Shown piece by piece: positions 1 to 13,100 of a stretch of DNA of 64,000 nt; within the stretch, counting starts at the first letter, position 1; every line of letters begins with the position of its first letter. Location: the NCBI GenBank assembly GCA_963575645.1, contig OY754466.1, positions 16,780,001 through 16,844,000 on the forward strand, written 5' to 3'. Position numbers and translations under genes: made by a program. The notes under the pieces are model-generated. The model saw only the letters and a list, made by a program, of their open reading frames with translations. It was not told where the DNA came from and did no database searches. The stretch comes from Xanthostigma xanthostigma (Eukaryota; Arthropoda; Insecta; Raphidioptera; Raphidiidae).

Positions 1-1589
1 TGAAACTGATTCGGCTCTCTTCGGGTAGACACGGCTCGAAACAATTGAGATTTTAGAAAAATAAATGAAATCATACACCAGAGAACCCGTACACTATACG
101 TGACTACATCGAATCGATTCAGTCCCGAAGAAATGCGCGGGTTTTCATTTTGTTTTTTTTTTTTAAATTCTCTAATTGTTTTTTACCGTACCGGTCCAAA
201 CCGAGTGCGAGTTCTACTTCACAGCTGTGTTACACAGTCATCTGTTTCAGGTGTAAACCCGTTTTCATTTTTTTATGGAATCTCTCCATTACATTGGAAT
301 CACATTTTAAATACACAGTTTTTCTTCCTGTTTTGATTGGTTGAAACATTTTTAAATTTGCTTCATCACTTCGGAAAAAGAACAGTACACATCTTATAAT
401 ATAAGTGCTAATGCTGTTTTTGAAAAATCTGTACTTTTAACATCACGCTTAAAATCTTTTTGATCGTAAAAAAGACATCTTTTAAAATAATAAATTATCA
501 TTGATATAATTATATAATAATTATTAATTAATAAGTTAAGTTTCGTTAAGTGTTTAGGGAAACAAAGACATGAATATAACGCTTAAATTTTTTGATAAAA
601 ATTCTAGTTAAAAGGTTATTCTGAAACTGAACCATTACTAACAAAAAAATCAATATTTCGATATATATCCTTTATAGATATATGAATAATTCGGGTTTAA
701 TAATTTTATGTACCGTATTTTTTGTAATACGAATGTGACGTCACAGTTTTTTTCTGACTCGATCTTGCGTTAAAACTTTAAAGAGCAAAACGGTGATTTA
801 TCGCTATTTTTATCTTTTTTCAGCTCAATGAACGTGCATAAATCTCTCACTTTTGTTAGAATGAACGATATACCTACTAAATAAAGTTATACATTGTGAC
901 GTCAAATCGGTTTTACAAAAAACAAAACAACGACAGTACTGAATTCATTTACACAAAAATTTTTGTCAGTTACAATAACTGCTAAAAGATTCTAAAGAAA
1001 CATCAAAGATAATGAAACTACTAAAAACAGCTGGCTTTGATCTCACAAAAAATTAAATGTAACAAGTTTTATCAGAATAGCCTTAAATCTATTAGTAATA
1101 TGTAATTAATAAACTATAAAAAAAATAGAAAAAATATATATTCTATATCAAATATATGTATAGAAAATTAAAAACAAATATGTGGTTTAATCCATAATTT
1201 CATCGATTATTTGACATAATATTGTGATATGAATAAATAAAAAAAATATTAACATGTATTCATTGAACGTATCTGAAATTAAAACCAATTGTATAGTTTA
1301 TAAAAAGTGACCAGTTGATTAAAAAAAAAACATTTGATCGTTTATAAAACGAAAAAAAGACAAAATTTGAAAAACTAATAGCTTAGCGGATGTGCGATCA
1401 TTTTCAAAAAAAACTTAAAATGAAAACATTGAAATTTCACTCAGTAACAATTGAAAAAGCTTGTAAGCACTGTCAGCATACGGCCGAGAATGAAAACTAG
1501 ACCCAACATGGCTGACTCTTATATCTGCACTTTTAGTGTTCTAGGTAAATTACATTTGTTTAATTTATATTGAGTGTTGATTAACAAAA
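1..1589. other. AT-rich DNA, no gene seen
   Basis: Low-complexity AT-rich sequence with A and T runs. Short open frames at 100-344 show no coding character. Two GTGACGTCA-type sites (733 and 897) are noted only. Confidence 0.5.
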
Positions 1590-2415
1590 ACAGTCTAAAC
1601 TCTATATATCGAAATTGAAGGGACCGGATATTTTTCGTTAAACGGAGGATAAAAGAAAACAGTACAATTTTACGAACCAGCGGTTTTAATTTTGACTAAA
1701 TTAAGTGAAAAAAATTGCATAACAGAATTATAATCTATTAACTTTGTTTGTCGTTTTTTACTATGCCAGTATTTTAATTGTTTCTTTCATTGTATTTTAT
1801 TCATATCTTGGGATAGGTATAGTGGAATCATCTTTGTTAAATGAAAAGAATTTTTCTAATAATTTTGCGGCATGCAGTGCTTGTTCAATGCTTCGTGGTG
1901 ACTCAAGATCATCCACTTCGTCTTCTTCATCGCCTTGTTCCTCCTCATTTTTCCTAACTGAATCAAGAATTTCCCATTGTCTAAATTGTCACATTGCCTA
2001 ATAATGACGTGTTGTTTCTCTATTGAGAGTGATTGTTACACTTCAAGAAAATAAAATTGTCGACCAATTTTTCTCAGACCATACGATATATTGACAAAAA
2101 TGATAAAAATACAAATCAATATAACATAAAATGACGTTTCGATCCGGATTTGGATTTTCTTCAGAAAAATCTAAAAATATAAAAATTAATTAGTATTAAA
2201 TTATTAATTATTATTTATTTACAACGAATGGTCTGAGAAAAATTGGTCGACAATTTTATTTTCTTGAAGAGTTCTATTCAGACGTTAATCAAAGATTTGA
2301 TTGTTACACTATATAGAGTGTTTCAACATATGGGTAACATTGTAAACCAAACAAACTTTAGCAATTCCTACGTTTTTCGTTAAACAGAAATTCGCTGTAT
2401 GAAGTTTACACTGTA
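1590..2415 (-). mobile_element. Pogo/Tigger-like element remnant, copy 1, with nested insertion
   Basis: The ends are inverted repeats of the form ACAGTSTAAACT. On the minus strand 1840-1960 reads an acidic segment EDEVDDLESPRSIEQALHAA followed by KLLEKFF, like the C-terminal tail of Tigger/pogo transposases. A second copy at 36719-37225 aligns along its length. A 257-bp foldback insertion (2042-2298) interrupts this copy. Only the transposase tail remains. Confidence 0.6.
2042..2298. mobile_element. Foldback insertion nested in the pogo-like element
   Basis: Arms 2042-2081 and 2229-2268 are inverted copies. The insert is flanked by an exact 11-bp direct repeat, GATTGTTACAC (2031-2041 and 2299-2309). 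The other pogo-like copy (36719-37225) has only one such site with no insert, which gives an independent view of the empty site. Confidence 0.65.
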
Positions 2416-3183
2416 TAAGTCATAAGATTATTTTGATATCAGTTTTTAAAGCATTTTACAAAAAATAACATTTTGATAAAATTCGAAAACTTGCTGAACT
2501 TCATCGAACTCATCATGCTTATAAAAAAATTTACGCTGATTTCAACGAAATCTATTTTTTTTTTGTTTGGAAATTGTATCCATGTAAAGTTTCATAAGGT
2601 TCACAAAAAAAATCTTTGATTGCATATAACATCTAAACCGAACATACGTTAACTAATAACTTGCGCATATTGAAATCAGCGTAAGTTTTTCTATAAACAC
2701 TTTCAATTTGAAAAATATGTAAAAGATTTGATTTTTATGGCATCTATCTTGTATTATCATACAGAAGTCAAAAAATGATTGCAATCACAATTCGGTTTAA
2801 TTAGTAAGATTTTCAGATCGATTAATAAATTATCCTCTTAACACATTCGTTAACATCTTTTCTGTGAAATAGAGACATTTTTGAAGAAAATAATGTCCCA
2901 GTGACATTATGAACAAGCATACTTTTTTTGAAATGATCTCCCATCCTTATATATATATACTACATAAGCATAAGTAATACACGCCAGTCAGAGAGACATT
3001 AAAAAATGACAAAAAAATAAATGCAAAAATAGCTGAAAATACGCCATAATATATTTTTCGCATCCTTAATTCAACGCCAAATTGCCAAAATAAAATAAAT
3101 TAATTAAAAAGTTGATAGAGCATTCATTTTATTTTTGTTAACGAAACAAAAGAGAAAACTTATTTTTGACGCAATTTTTTAAA

Positions 3184-3348
3184 ATGGCGGCTAGCCTCGC
3201 GGGAAGAGTAAAGGCTCTTACAGACCAACGCGGAACAGTAGAAGCGGGAACGGGAGAGAACGCGACACGGGATCAAATTAAATGGCTGGAAATGTTAACG
3301 TTGCTCTGTAAGAGTTTAAGTCAGGATATTAGACATGTCAGATTATGA
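3184..3348 (+). CDS. Short coding-like ORF of unknown function (54 aa)
   Basis: An ATG in good context (AAAATGGCGG) opens 54 codons beginning MAASLAGRVKALTDQRGTVE and ending SQDIRHVRL. The segment is clearly richer in G+C than its surroundings, as a real coding exon would be. A strong donor-like CT|GTAAGA falls inside it at about 3309, so this may instead be the first exon of a spliced gene ending after MLTLL. I recognise no family, see no signal peptide or membrane segment, and found no convincing following exon. It lies between transposon remnants, so a degenerate element is also possible. Confidence 0.3.
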   Translation: MAASLAGRVKALTDQRGTVEAGTGENATRDQIKWLEMLTLLCKSLSQDIRHVRL

Positions 3349-3654
3349 ATTTTCAGTTGATTTGCATTTATATCTTCTTTTAAACTTCCTATATTGACTG
3401 GCCTAACATAAAATATATATTTAATATAAGAAAATATAGTTTTAACAAATTATGGTAACCGTACGCTGCATTTGGCACAAATCATGAAAATTGTGAAAAA
3501 TGATGAACTGGCAACTGGCAATAAAGCAAGGAGCTGTATGTCTTAAAATAATATACAACCGGTGTTTTATTTCTTTTAACCTTAACAACCAATCCTGGAT
3601 AGTTATGTTTTTTTTAAGTTGTGATTAGTGAGGATATTATTTTTACTTGTGTAT

Positions 3655-4085
3655 AAATCATATACTTTTATTCTATACCGAGCATAGGAATAAAATCGCA
3701 TTCGAACTATTAGGGTGCAAACATATACTTCTGTCTTTTTGTACGCCGTAAGCACTGGCGTATCCAGGTGGCCAAAACAAGCACGGAGAACCCAGCTTAA
3801 AAATTTCTAATTTGCCTCCTCCTGGGCCAAAAGCTGGGTACGCCCATGTTAACGTTAACTCACCGGAGAAATCAGGGAATTACATTGAAGAAAGAGACGC
3901 AGGTATATTTGCGATAAGCGTACACTCACCGCACATTGAGTAGATAGGCAATGATTCATATAGGTTATTATTAAATATATGGTATAAATATACTTTACGC
4001 ATTTCTTCTTTGTTTCGGACAGTTGATTTCAATAGAACATTGTGAAATTTATAAAAGCTGGTGAAATAGGGTCGTTCCATTAGCT
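3655..4085 (+). repeat. Dispersed repeat family A, copy 1 (internally deleted)
   Basis: Shares its sequence with 17146-17523 (inverted) and 57028-57437. Shared landmarks are ATACTTTTATTCTATRCYGA at one end, a CACTGGCGTATCCAGG segment, and CACCGCACATTGAGTAGATA at the other end. This copy lacks about 100 bp in the middle. No coding capacity; the class is not recognised. Confidence 0.6.
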
Positions 4086-4461
4086 CCATACCTATGTATC
4101 AAAATTTGTTAATTTTGCTCACTGCATATTATACATAAACTACTGTCTGTCTGGCTATCTGAACGCGATAAATTCAAATACGGTTTCCACTAATACAAAC
4201 GAGGAAGGTTTCTGTATATAATTTGTAAATATTTTTTGCAAAATGGCTGAACTATGACAATGTTTTGTCAAAAATGACTGTTTCCGTACACTTACATGGC
4301 CAACACTAGCAAAACCTTAAAGAGATACACCAAAACATTAAACAACCTAACTTTGATAGTTCTGCTGTGAACCTGTGTAGATGGGACGGTCAATATAATA
4401 TTTCCAGAACAGTTTTGCACGCGGGTGAAGCCGGGACGGGCCGCTAGTGTTAAATACAACA

Positions 4462-4940
4462 CTAGCCGTTATCCGCGACTTCGCACGCGATTGAAACTGA
4501 ACATGGATGCATTCCCATTATTTGGCATATTTACTCCTTTCTCCACGTAGATCCCTCTAATAAACTTTAAAATTGATGACATTCACGTGATCAACGTCCT
4601 GACAAACCTTGAAAATGACACCCTTGCTGATTTTTAGACTATTTACCTCTTTTCACCCTTTGAAGGGGTGGTTTTTTAAAAAGCACGAAACACGTGTTTA
4701 TTTATTTGTTGACAGGATTAATCCTGCGCATTTTCGAATTGATACATATATCTTATATGATTTCTCCATGTAAATTTTAAACCCCCATTACACCCTTTTA
4801 GGGGTTGAATTTCCAAAAATCTGTTCTTAGTGGATGCCTACGTCATAATAACTATCTGTGTGCCAAATTTCAGCCCAATCCGTCCAGTGGTTTGAGCTGT
4901 GCGTTGATAGATCAGTCAGTCAATCAGTCACGGTTTCTTT
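4462..4940 (-). mobile_element. Helitron-like non-autonomous element, 5'-truncated
   Basis: Minus-strand element with CTAG at its 3' end (4462-4465) followed by T. It is collinear with the complete copy at 18294-18916 (shared stretch TTTCAGCCCAATCCGTCCAG). The TC-containing 5' end is lost near 4940. Another Helitron-like 3' end on the plus strand, CCGCTAG at 4441-4447, faces it 14 bp away. Confidence 0.55.
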
Positions 4941-5397
4941 TTTACGAATCATTCTGTATGTATTTATGTATTATTATATATACAACATGAGCGAAGCAAC
5001 GAGTTCGGACTAGCCTATGCAATAATGCAATTCACTGATAAAAATTTATAAACATCAGTGATATAAATTCCTTTTGTAATCTTATATAACTCGCCAAGCT
5101 AGGTTACTGCATTCGTTTTTTATTTAGTTTGTCAGATTTCGTTAAAGTGTACTAACCTTACTAGTAACATTAAATTATTCATAGTATTTTACTTATTATT
5201 AATAATCTTTCGCATGGACTTGTTAATTTAAATACATTTTCTAAATATAAGTAATAGGTTTTTCGTTGCTCAAAAATATTATCTAATACTTCGTGTGGAA
5301 ATGAACGGAATTTTTAGACTCTATCTCATATTTCGGGCAGGTTATATGATATCGAGATGAAAAAACGTCTTTCCAGATTTGCCTGTCTGTCGTCTGT

Positions 5398-5545
5398 AAG
5401 TGGCGTAACAATAGAGTGGCGGATGGGCAAACTGACACGGGCTCCGGGCCCTATAGGGTCGTGGGTACAGGAAGATTCTAACATTCATTATTATAACATT
5501 TAGTAAAAATTACCAGGGACCTCCAACAATATAGTTACGCCACTG
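5398..5545. mobile_element. CAGTGGCGTA-type hAT-like MITE
   Basis: Ends are (C/A)AGTGGCGTAAC and GTTACGCCACTG. It is related along its length to 29320-29480 and 60028-60170. A target duplication is no longer clear here. Confidence 0.5.
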
Positions 5546-6420
5546 TCTTGTACCAGTATCATTGGAGAAGGTCCTGTGTTCATTAAACTAATAGACTGTT
5601 GGTAGTATAGGATACTGTTTATCCGGCTAGAACAAAATTCCTGTCAAAATCAACATTAACGCGGGTGAAACTTCGGGTAACGGCTAATAATTAAAAAAAT
5701 CATTTATTTTGTTATACAAATATCAATAATCTAATATTCTTATAGTTGAAACTGTATTTATTAAGAATCACTTAATCTTTAGTGATCATAAAAAGTGAAT
5801 TTAAAAAAATGATAGACTGAAAACGTGTTACCTCAAAAAGTGTTCAACAGTTAGAGGATGGAAGGATTCTTTCAAGGAATGTAGCGGAAATATCGAAACC
5901 TAGGTAAATTGATATTTTGTTTTTATTTAATTTACACTTCAGAGAGTAAGTAATTAGTACTTAAACTTAATACCGATTGGTATTTTTATACCGTAGATTA
6001 CTTATTTTTGACAATTGAATAAACAATTTTCAAATCGGTTCAGTAGTGGCTGAGTTAATCCGCCGCAATCAAACACTACCAACTTTTCATCCTTATATTA
6101 ATAAGGTATTGACGAATTAAATTAAATGATTTTGTTGTATAATATAAAGAAATAAAATTGTAAAAAGCATGTTTGATATGAAAATTATTCGAAAGAAAAC
6201 AACATGTAGCCCAGCATGAGCTCAAATCCAGTGAAGTTTCACAAGAGGGTACATAAATCTTCCTGGAATAAAACCATTAGTTCCGGCACATGATTCGCAC
6301 TGTATTGTTCTCAGTTCTATTCTTCCCTTTTCCAATACCAAACTTTGATACATATTAAAGGCAACCTTAACCTCCATAAGGTCATTTTTCTCATCTACAG
6401 ATTGGACCAAAATTGCCATA
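5546..6420. other. Intergenic, repeat fragments only
   Basis: Holds a Helitron-like 3' end (GCGGGTGAAACTTCGGGTAA then CGGCTAA, ending near 5688) and otherwise AT-rich sequence without recognisable coding exons. Confidence 0.4.
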
Positions 6421-7128
6421 TACAGTGTGTCCCCGGATTGAGTTCACAATAGGTGAGATTGACCAAAAATTTTCGAATTGCAATTTCATATTTTGGGATT
6501 CCGCCCTCCTTGGTCTGAAACAGTTGAGCAAAACCTCTTTTTGTTTCAGGTAAAGTACCTTTCCGTTCATAGTACGCAAAAGTGTCACTAAGAAAAGTTG
6601 TTCACAATGAAAAATTATGGCGTTATGCAAATTTTCAGAATGATCGGCCTACTTTGATAATAGAAGTAGAAAATAGGCGAAAAATATTTATTATTAACGA
6701 TTACATGATATATCTTAGATGAGAAAAAAGGATGATTAGAAATGTTCAAACAAATTTTTAGTTTATCAAAAAAAAAAAATTAAACTCCAATTACTCTATT
6801 TGGCTTTCCCCACGCGATTGTTTTTCAAAAAAAACAAAAGCGGATTTTATCAAAGTAGGACGATCATTCTAAAAATTTGCATAACGCCATAATTTTTCAT
6901 TGTTAACAACTTTTCTTAGTGACACTTTTGCGTACTATGAACGGAAAAGGTACTTTATCTGAAACGAAAAGAGGTTTTGCTCAACTGTAAAGGCCTTCTA
7001 GATTTAAAATAATCGAAAGTAAACTAAAAATAAGTTTCAGACCAAGCAGGGCGGAATCCCAAAATATGTAATTCGAAAATTTTTGGTCAATCTCACCTAT
7101 TGTGAACTCAATCCGGGGACACACTGTA
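6421..7128. mobile_element. Foldback Tc1/mariner-type MITE with long arms
   Basis: Arms 6421-6660 and 6847-7128 are inverted copies whose tips read TACAGTGTGTCCCCGGATTG. TA flanks both ends. The right arm carries about 45 extra bases near 6990-7034. The 186-bp centre is AT-rich and non-coding. Short open frames here are by-products of the arms. Confidence 0.65.
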
Positions 7129-7832
7129 TTTACACGACTGGTTTTGCAAAAGTGCTGCACTAATTGAAACTCCATTTTAAAATGGATTGTATAAATTGAA
7201 AACAAAAATAATGTTTTTTTTTAATATACATTAAAAAATAACATCTACCTGCTATAATGAAATTTAACTGATAAATCCTTCCCATTTATTACGTGTGCCC
7301 TTTGTGGCTTATTTAGTTTATATGGAAGACGAATTTTAATCGTATCGGATAATTGTGAACTATACCGATAAACAGTCGATCCGGCTAGCGCTATAGTTTG
7401 ACCAGGCACTAATAGTTACAATATTATTTTTTGTTGAACCCAATTATGATCTGCAAACAAACGCGTACAACTTTTTGAATTAACACTGTATGTGGTAAAT
7501 AAAAAAGCATATTTAATTTATCGAAACAATATTTGCATATTTATAAATAAAATATATTACAATATATTTTACAGGACATTACCTAAAGCAATACTTTCGT
7601 TCAAAAAAATAATTAAATAGATAAAATCTTGTACATATGTATAAAATGTGTGAGGAATAATTTACAATGTACATATTTACAAAAAAATTTAATTGAAAAA
7701 CCTACTTATAACCTATTATTTATGTGCAATATTTATTGTCTTTTCAAATAATTTATTTCATTTTGTTTCGGTTCATACATATAATGTAATTTATTCCACA
7801 CATCAAAAAAAATAACGAATTATTTAATAAAT

Positions 7833-8930
7833 CTATTTGCCAGATTTAACTTTAACAATTTTATTAACGGCGGTAACGACATCGACCGGTCGTGGCAAGG
7901 CAGCTAGTTCCAAACTTTTGGTATATGGCATCGGAGTATCGACTCCCGTTACTCGAATAACCGGGGCATCTAAATGGAAAAACGATTCACTTTCCATTAT
8001 TTGAGCACTTATTTCCGCCCCGATACCGCAGGTCGGCCAACCTTGTTCTACCGTTACTAAATGGTGTGTTTTTGCAACCGAAGCAGTGATTGTTTGTATA
8101 TCTAGCGGTCTCAACGACCGTAGATTTATAACTTCCGCTTCGATACCTTTCCCGGCAAGTTCCTTTGCCGCTTCGAGCGCCGTTTCAACGGCACGCGAAT
8201 GAGCCACTAACGTCACATGTTTCCCCGGCCTTTGAATTTTAGCTTTTCCGATGGGTATTACAAAATCTTTCGATAATGCTTCGTCAGACATTGGATACTG
8301 AACACCGTACAATATTTCATTTTCTAAGAACACAACCGGGTCTGGATCTCTAATGGCAGCTTTCAACAAGCCTCTCGCATCTTCCGAATCGTACGGTGAT
8401 ATTACTTTCAATCCGGGACAATGAGCATACCATGCACCGAAGCATTGTGAATGTTGTGCTGCGACGCCTGAAGCAGCTCCGTTAGGACCTCTAAATACTA
8501 TCGGGACGTTTACAGATCCGGCTGACATATAAAACGTCTTCGCAGCAGAATTTATTATATGATCTATAGCTTGCATAGCGAAATTAAACGTCATAAATTC
8601 ACAGATAGGTTTCAGACCTGCCATCGCTGCTCCTACGGCGATACCAGCAAAGCCTGCCTCCGTAATCGGAGTGTCAATAACACGTTTGTCTCCGTATTTT
8701 TTCCACAAACCTCGGGACACTTTATAAGCACCGTCGTACATTGCCACTTCTTCACCCAATAAGAAGACACGCTCGTCTTTTTCCATTTCTTCATCAATTG
8801 CAGAATTCAATGCATCTCTTACTGTCGTTGGTTTCGAACCCAGGGCACGAGAAACAGAAAATGCCCTTACATGTAACATTTTGGCAGCTGATGAAAACAT
8901 GCCTGGAGTGACTGTGATCGTTGCCATCAT
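7833..8930 (-). CDS. Pdhb: Pyruvate dehydrogenase E1 component subunit beta, mitochondrial
   Basis: The 365-residue product is the beta subunit of the thiamine-diphosphate-dependent E1 enzyme. As an alpha2-beta2 tetramer in the mitochondrial matrix, E1 decarboxylates pyruvate and passes the acetyl group to E2. Residues 1-35 are a basic, Ser/Ala-rich, acid-free stretch typical of a mitochondrial targeting peptide. The transketolase-like pyrimidine-binding part follows, with [20 protein letters not shown] near 58-77 and DTPITEAGF, whose Glu91 matches the conserved Glu that activates the cofactor. [17 protein letters not shown] lies in the middle, and the C-terminal domain includes TVEQGWP and DTPMPY. 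Length fits the family (human 359). Two ATGs stand in tandem at 8930 and 8927; I took the first. The whole CDS is one exon. A pyrimidine-rich AG just upstream (CTTTTTAG, about 8951-8958) could be the acceptor of a 5'UTR intron. An AATAAA on this strand lies at 7732-7737. Confidence 0.95.
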   Translation of the reverse strand: MMATITVTPGMFSSAAKMLHVRAFSVSRALGSKPTTVRDALNSAIDEEMEKDERVFLLGEEVAMYDGAYKVSRGLWKKYGDKRVIDTPITEAGFAGIAVGAAMAGLKPICEFMTFNFAMQAIDHIINSAAKTFYMSAGSVNVPIVFRGPNGAASGVAAQHSQCFGAWYAHCPGLKVISPYDSEDARGLLKAAIRDPDPVVFLENEILYGVQYPMSDEALSKDFVIPIGKAKIQRPGKHVTLVAHSRAVETALEAAKELAGKGIEAEVINLRSLRPLDIQTITASVAKTHHLVTVEQGWPTCGIGAEISAQIMESESFFHLDAPVIRVTGVDTPMPYTKSLELAALPRPVDVVTAVNKIVKVKSGK

Positions 8931-10178
8931 TTATTCGCACTGTACCGTAACTAAAAAGAGCACAAAATATAATAATGTTACTGTTTATTCTATTAATTTA
9001 CCTTAAAAGTTAAGAATTTTAAATTTACCAAGGTTAAAAGAGGTCGTATTAGTGATGGCAAGATCAGCAAGATCTGACCGCTATGAATTTGTCTTCAAAC
9101 TAAGTTTCAATGACAAATTTTATCTTATTTTATAGTTGGTAGAAGAACGTTTTAGTTAAGATTAAAACCACATATAGTGTTTTCAATTCGTCTACTGTCT
9201 ACTAAGAGCGCTAGCACTTTTACCTGTTAATTTGTCACCGCTTTTTAAATCTCACCTAGAGAAATGATCAATATTATAAAAGCCAACTTTAAAACGAAAT
9301 TGAACAAACGTTTATTTATTAAACAATGAAATAATATGTTTGTGAACAATCAAGATCAACCTTTTTTGTCAGTTGTTTTATAACAATTATTGTATATTAT
9401 GCCTGTGTACATAGAAACAATACTTTAAATTAACAAACAAGTACTTGAGAATTACCCAATTACCACAAGAAATTTGCTAATGTGATTACAAAATAACCAT
9501 AATAATCAGAAATTTACATAGAAAGTATTTAACTAAAGAATAATTTACTTTTTTATTATTTAAAAACGTAATTATAAAACAATAACCATCTTTTCACCCC
9601 AATAATTGGTAATTATCTTTTAATTATTATTTGTCAAAACTAGCATAAGTAATTAGTTTATTTTTGTTTTGTAAAAAATATTTTTTTAAAAAGCGTTAAA
9701 GAGCGTTGAAACTATTTTCCATAAGGTCACCAATTGGGTATTGTCCCATATTTTATTTTTTCACTGATTATTGAAACAGTCAGGGGTAGGGGAAATTTTA
9801 TACGTATTTTTAATTTTCCAGTGCATTGGGAAGTTATTGTAACTGGTCCAAAAAAAGAAATAAAAAATGTTATCAAATATTTATATTTCAAAATCATTAC
9901 ACTATTTTTACACTATTTTCGAAAATATTTCTGTGTGTTTGTGTGTGTAAGTATGAACGTGCCCTGTTAGTGGGCATTGCATAATATATTTTTTTGTTGA
10001 TTTGGTTTTGATGGCAAAAGGTCCACTAAAAAATCTTTAATTCCGACACTGGAAATGTGTAAAAGTAGGAGTGTATTTTGTGCATAACAAATACATGTAA
10101 TATTTTCACAGCAAAATATTTCACTAGATATGAGTTAGGTGCACGTTTTACTCGGAAAATTGCGGAAAAGCGCCACGT
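8931..10178. other. Spacer between GST isoform B and PDHB
   Basis: AT-rich. It should contain the PDHB promoter and 5'UTR and the GST-B 3' end, but no clear core promoter motif was found. Confidence 0.4.
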
Positions 10179-13100
10179 TTATTCATTTCTCTTGAGCAAA
10201 CCATCCACCCATTGTTTAAAGGCAATCAAATTCTGGCCGTTAGCTTCTTCGTAACCAGGAGCAACCAATTTGACTTTCGCATACCATCTTGCGATATTTT
10301 CGTACTTTTCAACGTCGATTCCCATCGCTTCGATAGTCGAAACGGTTGAAACTATGCTCAAATCGGCAATCGTCAAATCAGAACCTGCTACGAATTCCTC
10401 ATCTTTAAGGAATGAATCCAACGTCTCCAAAGCTTCTTCGATTTTCGTTAACTTCGTTGGATCATAGGACGCGCCTTCAAATAATACAGGGTACTAAAAT
10501 TCAAAAAACAATCTTTGAAATTTCTACTAATATTTCAAGTTCGTAACATTAAGAGTATTTTTCAAATTCTGTTTAAGTATAGTACTTATTTACTACATTG
10601 AGGCTTAAGTATACGTCTTTAATTTACAGTTCATTCGACTATTAATAAAGGGAAAAACTTACAAATATCAACGTTATTTCAAGATATAACTTCTTTCCCA
10701 TGACTAAATTATTAAATACTATGTAATGATTCATTAGAGAGAGATTAAGACAACAGAACATATGCTTCAGGGCCGTAAAGAGAAAATTCGAACATGTGGG
10801 GATTTTTTCAAACGAATAGAATTGTTTTAGAAAAAATAAACCAATTTGCGAAAACAATTGGCTGTCGGAGAATCTCCAATCTCGGAGTACTATGGTACTT
10901 TGCATAATACTTACATAATAATCACAAAATGTCTTATTTAAACTACCCATATCAAAATACAACCGTTGGTCAACGAGGGCACGCTTCTTTGGGTCTTTGG
11001 GGTACAAACTGTCATCCTTTCCGTATTGATCCGCAAGATAGCTCAAAATGGCACGACTGTAAAATTGACATCGTAAAAAGATTATATATTATTATAGCAA
11101 TGATTTTCAAGGTTCTAGAGCAGGTCTGGGCAAATGGCGGCCCACGGGCCGGATCCGGCCCGCAGCGCAATTTTGTCCGGCCCGCGAAGCATTTTATAAA
11201 TTTTAGAAAAATAGTAAAATGCGGAAATAGAATGTGGGGACCTTTTTTTTATCAGCCATACGGCCCGCGGTCAAATTTTCATCAACTATGTGGCCCGGCA
11301 ATCAAAAGATTTGCCCGCCCCTGTTCTAGAGGATATTTCATGAGGAAAAGAACTTCATATGAATTTTTATTTATGGTCGTTTATGGTGGTACAATTTGCC
11401 TATATAGTCTATACAACCAGGAAAACCAAATTAAAATCGGTGTAGCAGTTTTCAAATATACAGACATGGGCTCAGCGAGTACAACGCGATTGGATCCCCC
11501 TGCATTAAGAGACGGAGAAGAGAAATGTAATAAACTTTGAGAGAGGGAATCAAAATTGTCAGAGCGGTGTTTAATTTAGTTAAATTAATGATAGGTATAT
11601 TAATGCTGATAAATATCAATCATATTGTGCCTCCTTGAAATCAATCTGGTCATCGGCCATGTACAGAAATATAAATACCGACAGGGGAACTTCATTTTAT
11701 ATGATATAGGATAGGAAAAGGATTAAAGATTGATGTTTTTACAAAGTCATAAAAACACGACACATATTTTTATTTCGATTTAATTAAAAAATAAAAGTGT
11801 GATACAATTTAATAAATGATACGAAATTATAAATGAACAATTTTAATTAAAATCACATTTGATGAAACTGATAAAACATTTTTTTTAATAAGGTCATAAT
11901 ACTGTAATTTTTACGAAATATCGGTGTTTAAAATATATTTTATCTTATTATTAAATCTTGGAAATGATGTGAATCTTATCACATTTATTTGTATTCATTT
12001 TTTTGTCATTTTATCTACCAATTCTTTGAATGCAAGAACATTTTTGCCGTTGGCTTCTTCGTAACCGGGAGCAACTGATTTAACTTTAGCGTACCACCTT
12101 GCAACATTCTTGTATTTGCTAATATCGAATTTCATGACATCGAAAGTGGAAACAGTAGAAACTATGGTTAAATCGGCAATGGTCAATTTAGGACCTGCTA
12201 CGAATTCTTGATCTTTGAGGAAGATGTCGAGAAATTGGAAAGCTTCTTCGATTTTAGTCATTTTGGCTGGATCATAACTTGCACCTCCGAATATAACTGG
12301 GTACTGGAAGATGAAAGCACAATTTTAAAGTCAGGTTACCAATTGCCAGTGATATTTTGTCCTTGTAAACAATCGACTGGTACTTTAACCATACGTTTAC
12401 CACTAGAACGATAGAATCTTTCAATCTGAGAAACAGAGGTTTCTAATAGTTAGAGCTTCAGAATAATCGAGACTCGAGAGTATCTCCCTTATTGCAAGTC
12501 CCCACTTCTCAGATTCTAATTCAAAAACTCATAAAAGTGTCAATTGGAGTTGCAATTTATTATTGTAAATGTAAATTGGTGCTTGGCTGTATTTTTGTCA
12601 AAAACTTACATAATAATCGGCAAATCTTTGATACAGGGTGCCCATATCGAAATACATGCGTTGATCTACGAGGGCACGTTTCTTTGGATCTTTGGGGTAC
12701 AAACTGTCGTCCTTTCCGTATTGATCAGCAAGGTATCCCAAAATAGCACGGCTGTAAAAACAAAAACAAATATTAGTTATTAATAAATATCGACGGGTTT
12801 TCCCCAATCAAGGTTTTAAATATCAAAACTATATATCTAATCTACGCAAATGACTACAAAATAATTATTTTAGCGTGCCCATAACATGATTAATAAGTGC
12901 GGAATGGATATTTGTGTTACCTCTGAAATATTTTATATATTTCCCATCACCATTTTATAAACCATAGAAAAACCAAGACGAAAGCGTAGTTCTCAGTATT
13001 TACATTGCACTTGTTACAATCAGTTAGCTCTTTTTTCTGTTGTCGTACGTCTATAATCTACAATATCTGTCTATAGTTCTTTTTATTTTATTAAGGTGCG

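Noticed and set aside
1744-2001. Plus-strand open frame with Ser-rich tail
   Set aside because: It is antisense to the pogo-like transposase remnant; the minus-strand reading is the meaningful one.
10929-11540. 203-codon open frame on the plus strand
   Set aside because: Its first part is antisense to GST exon 3B and the rest crosses a hAT-type MITE; composition is not coding.
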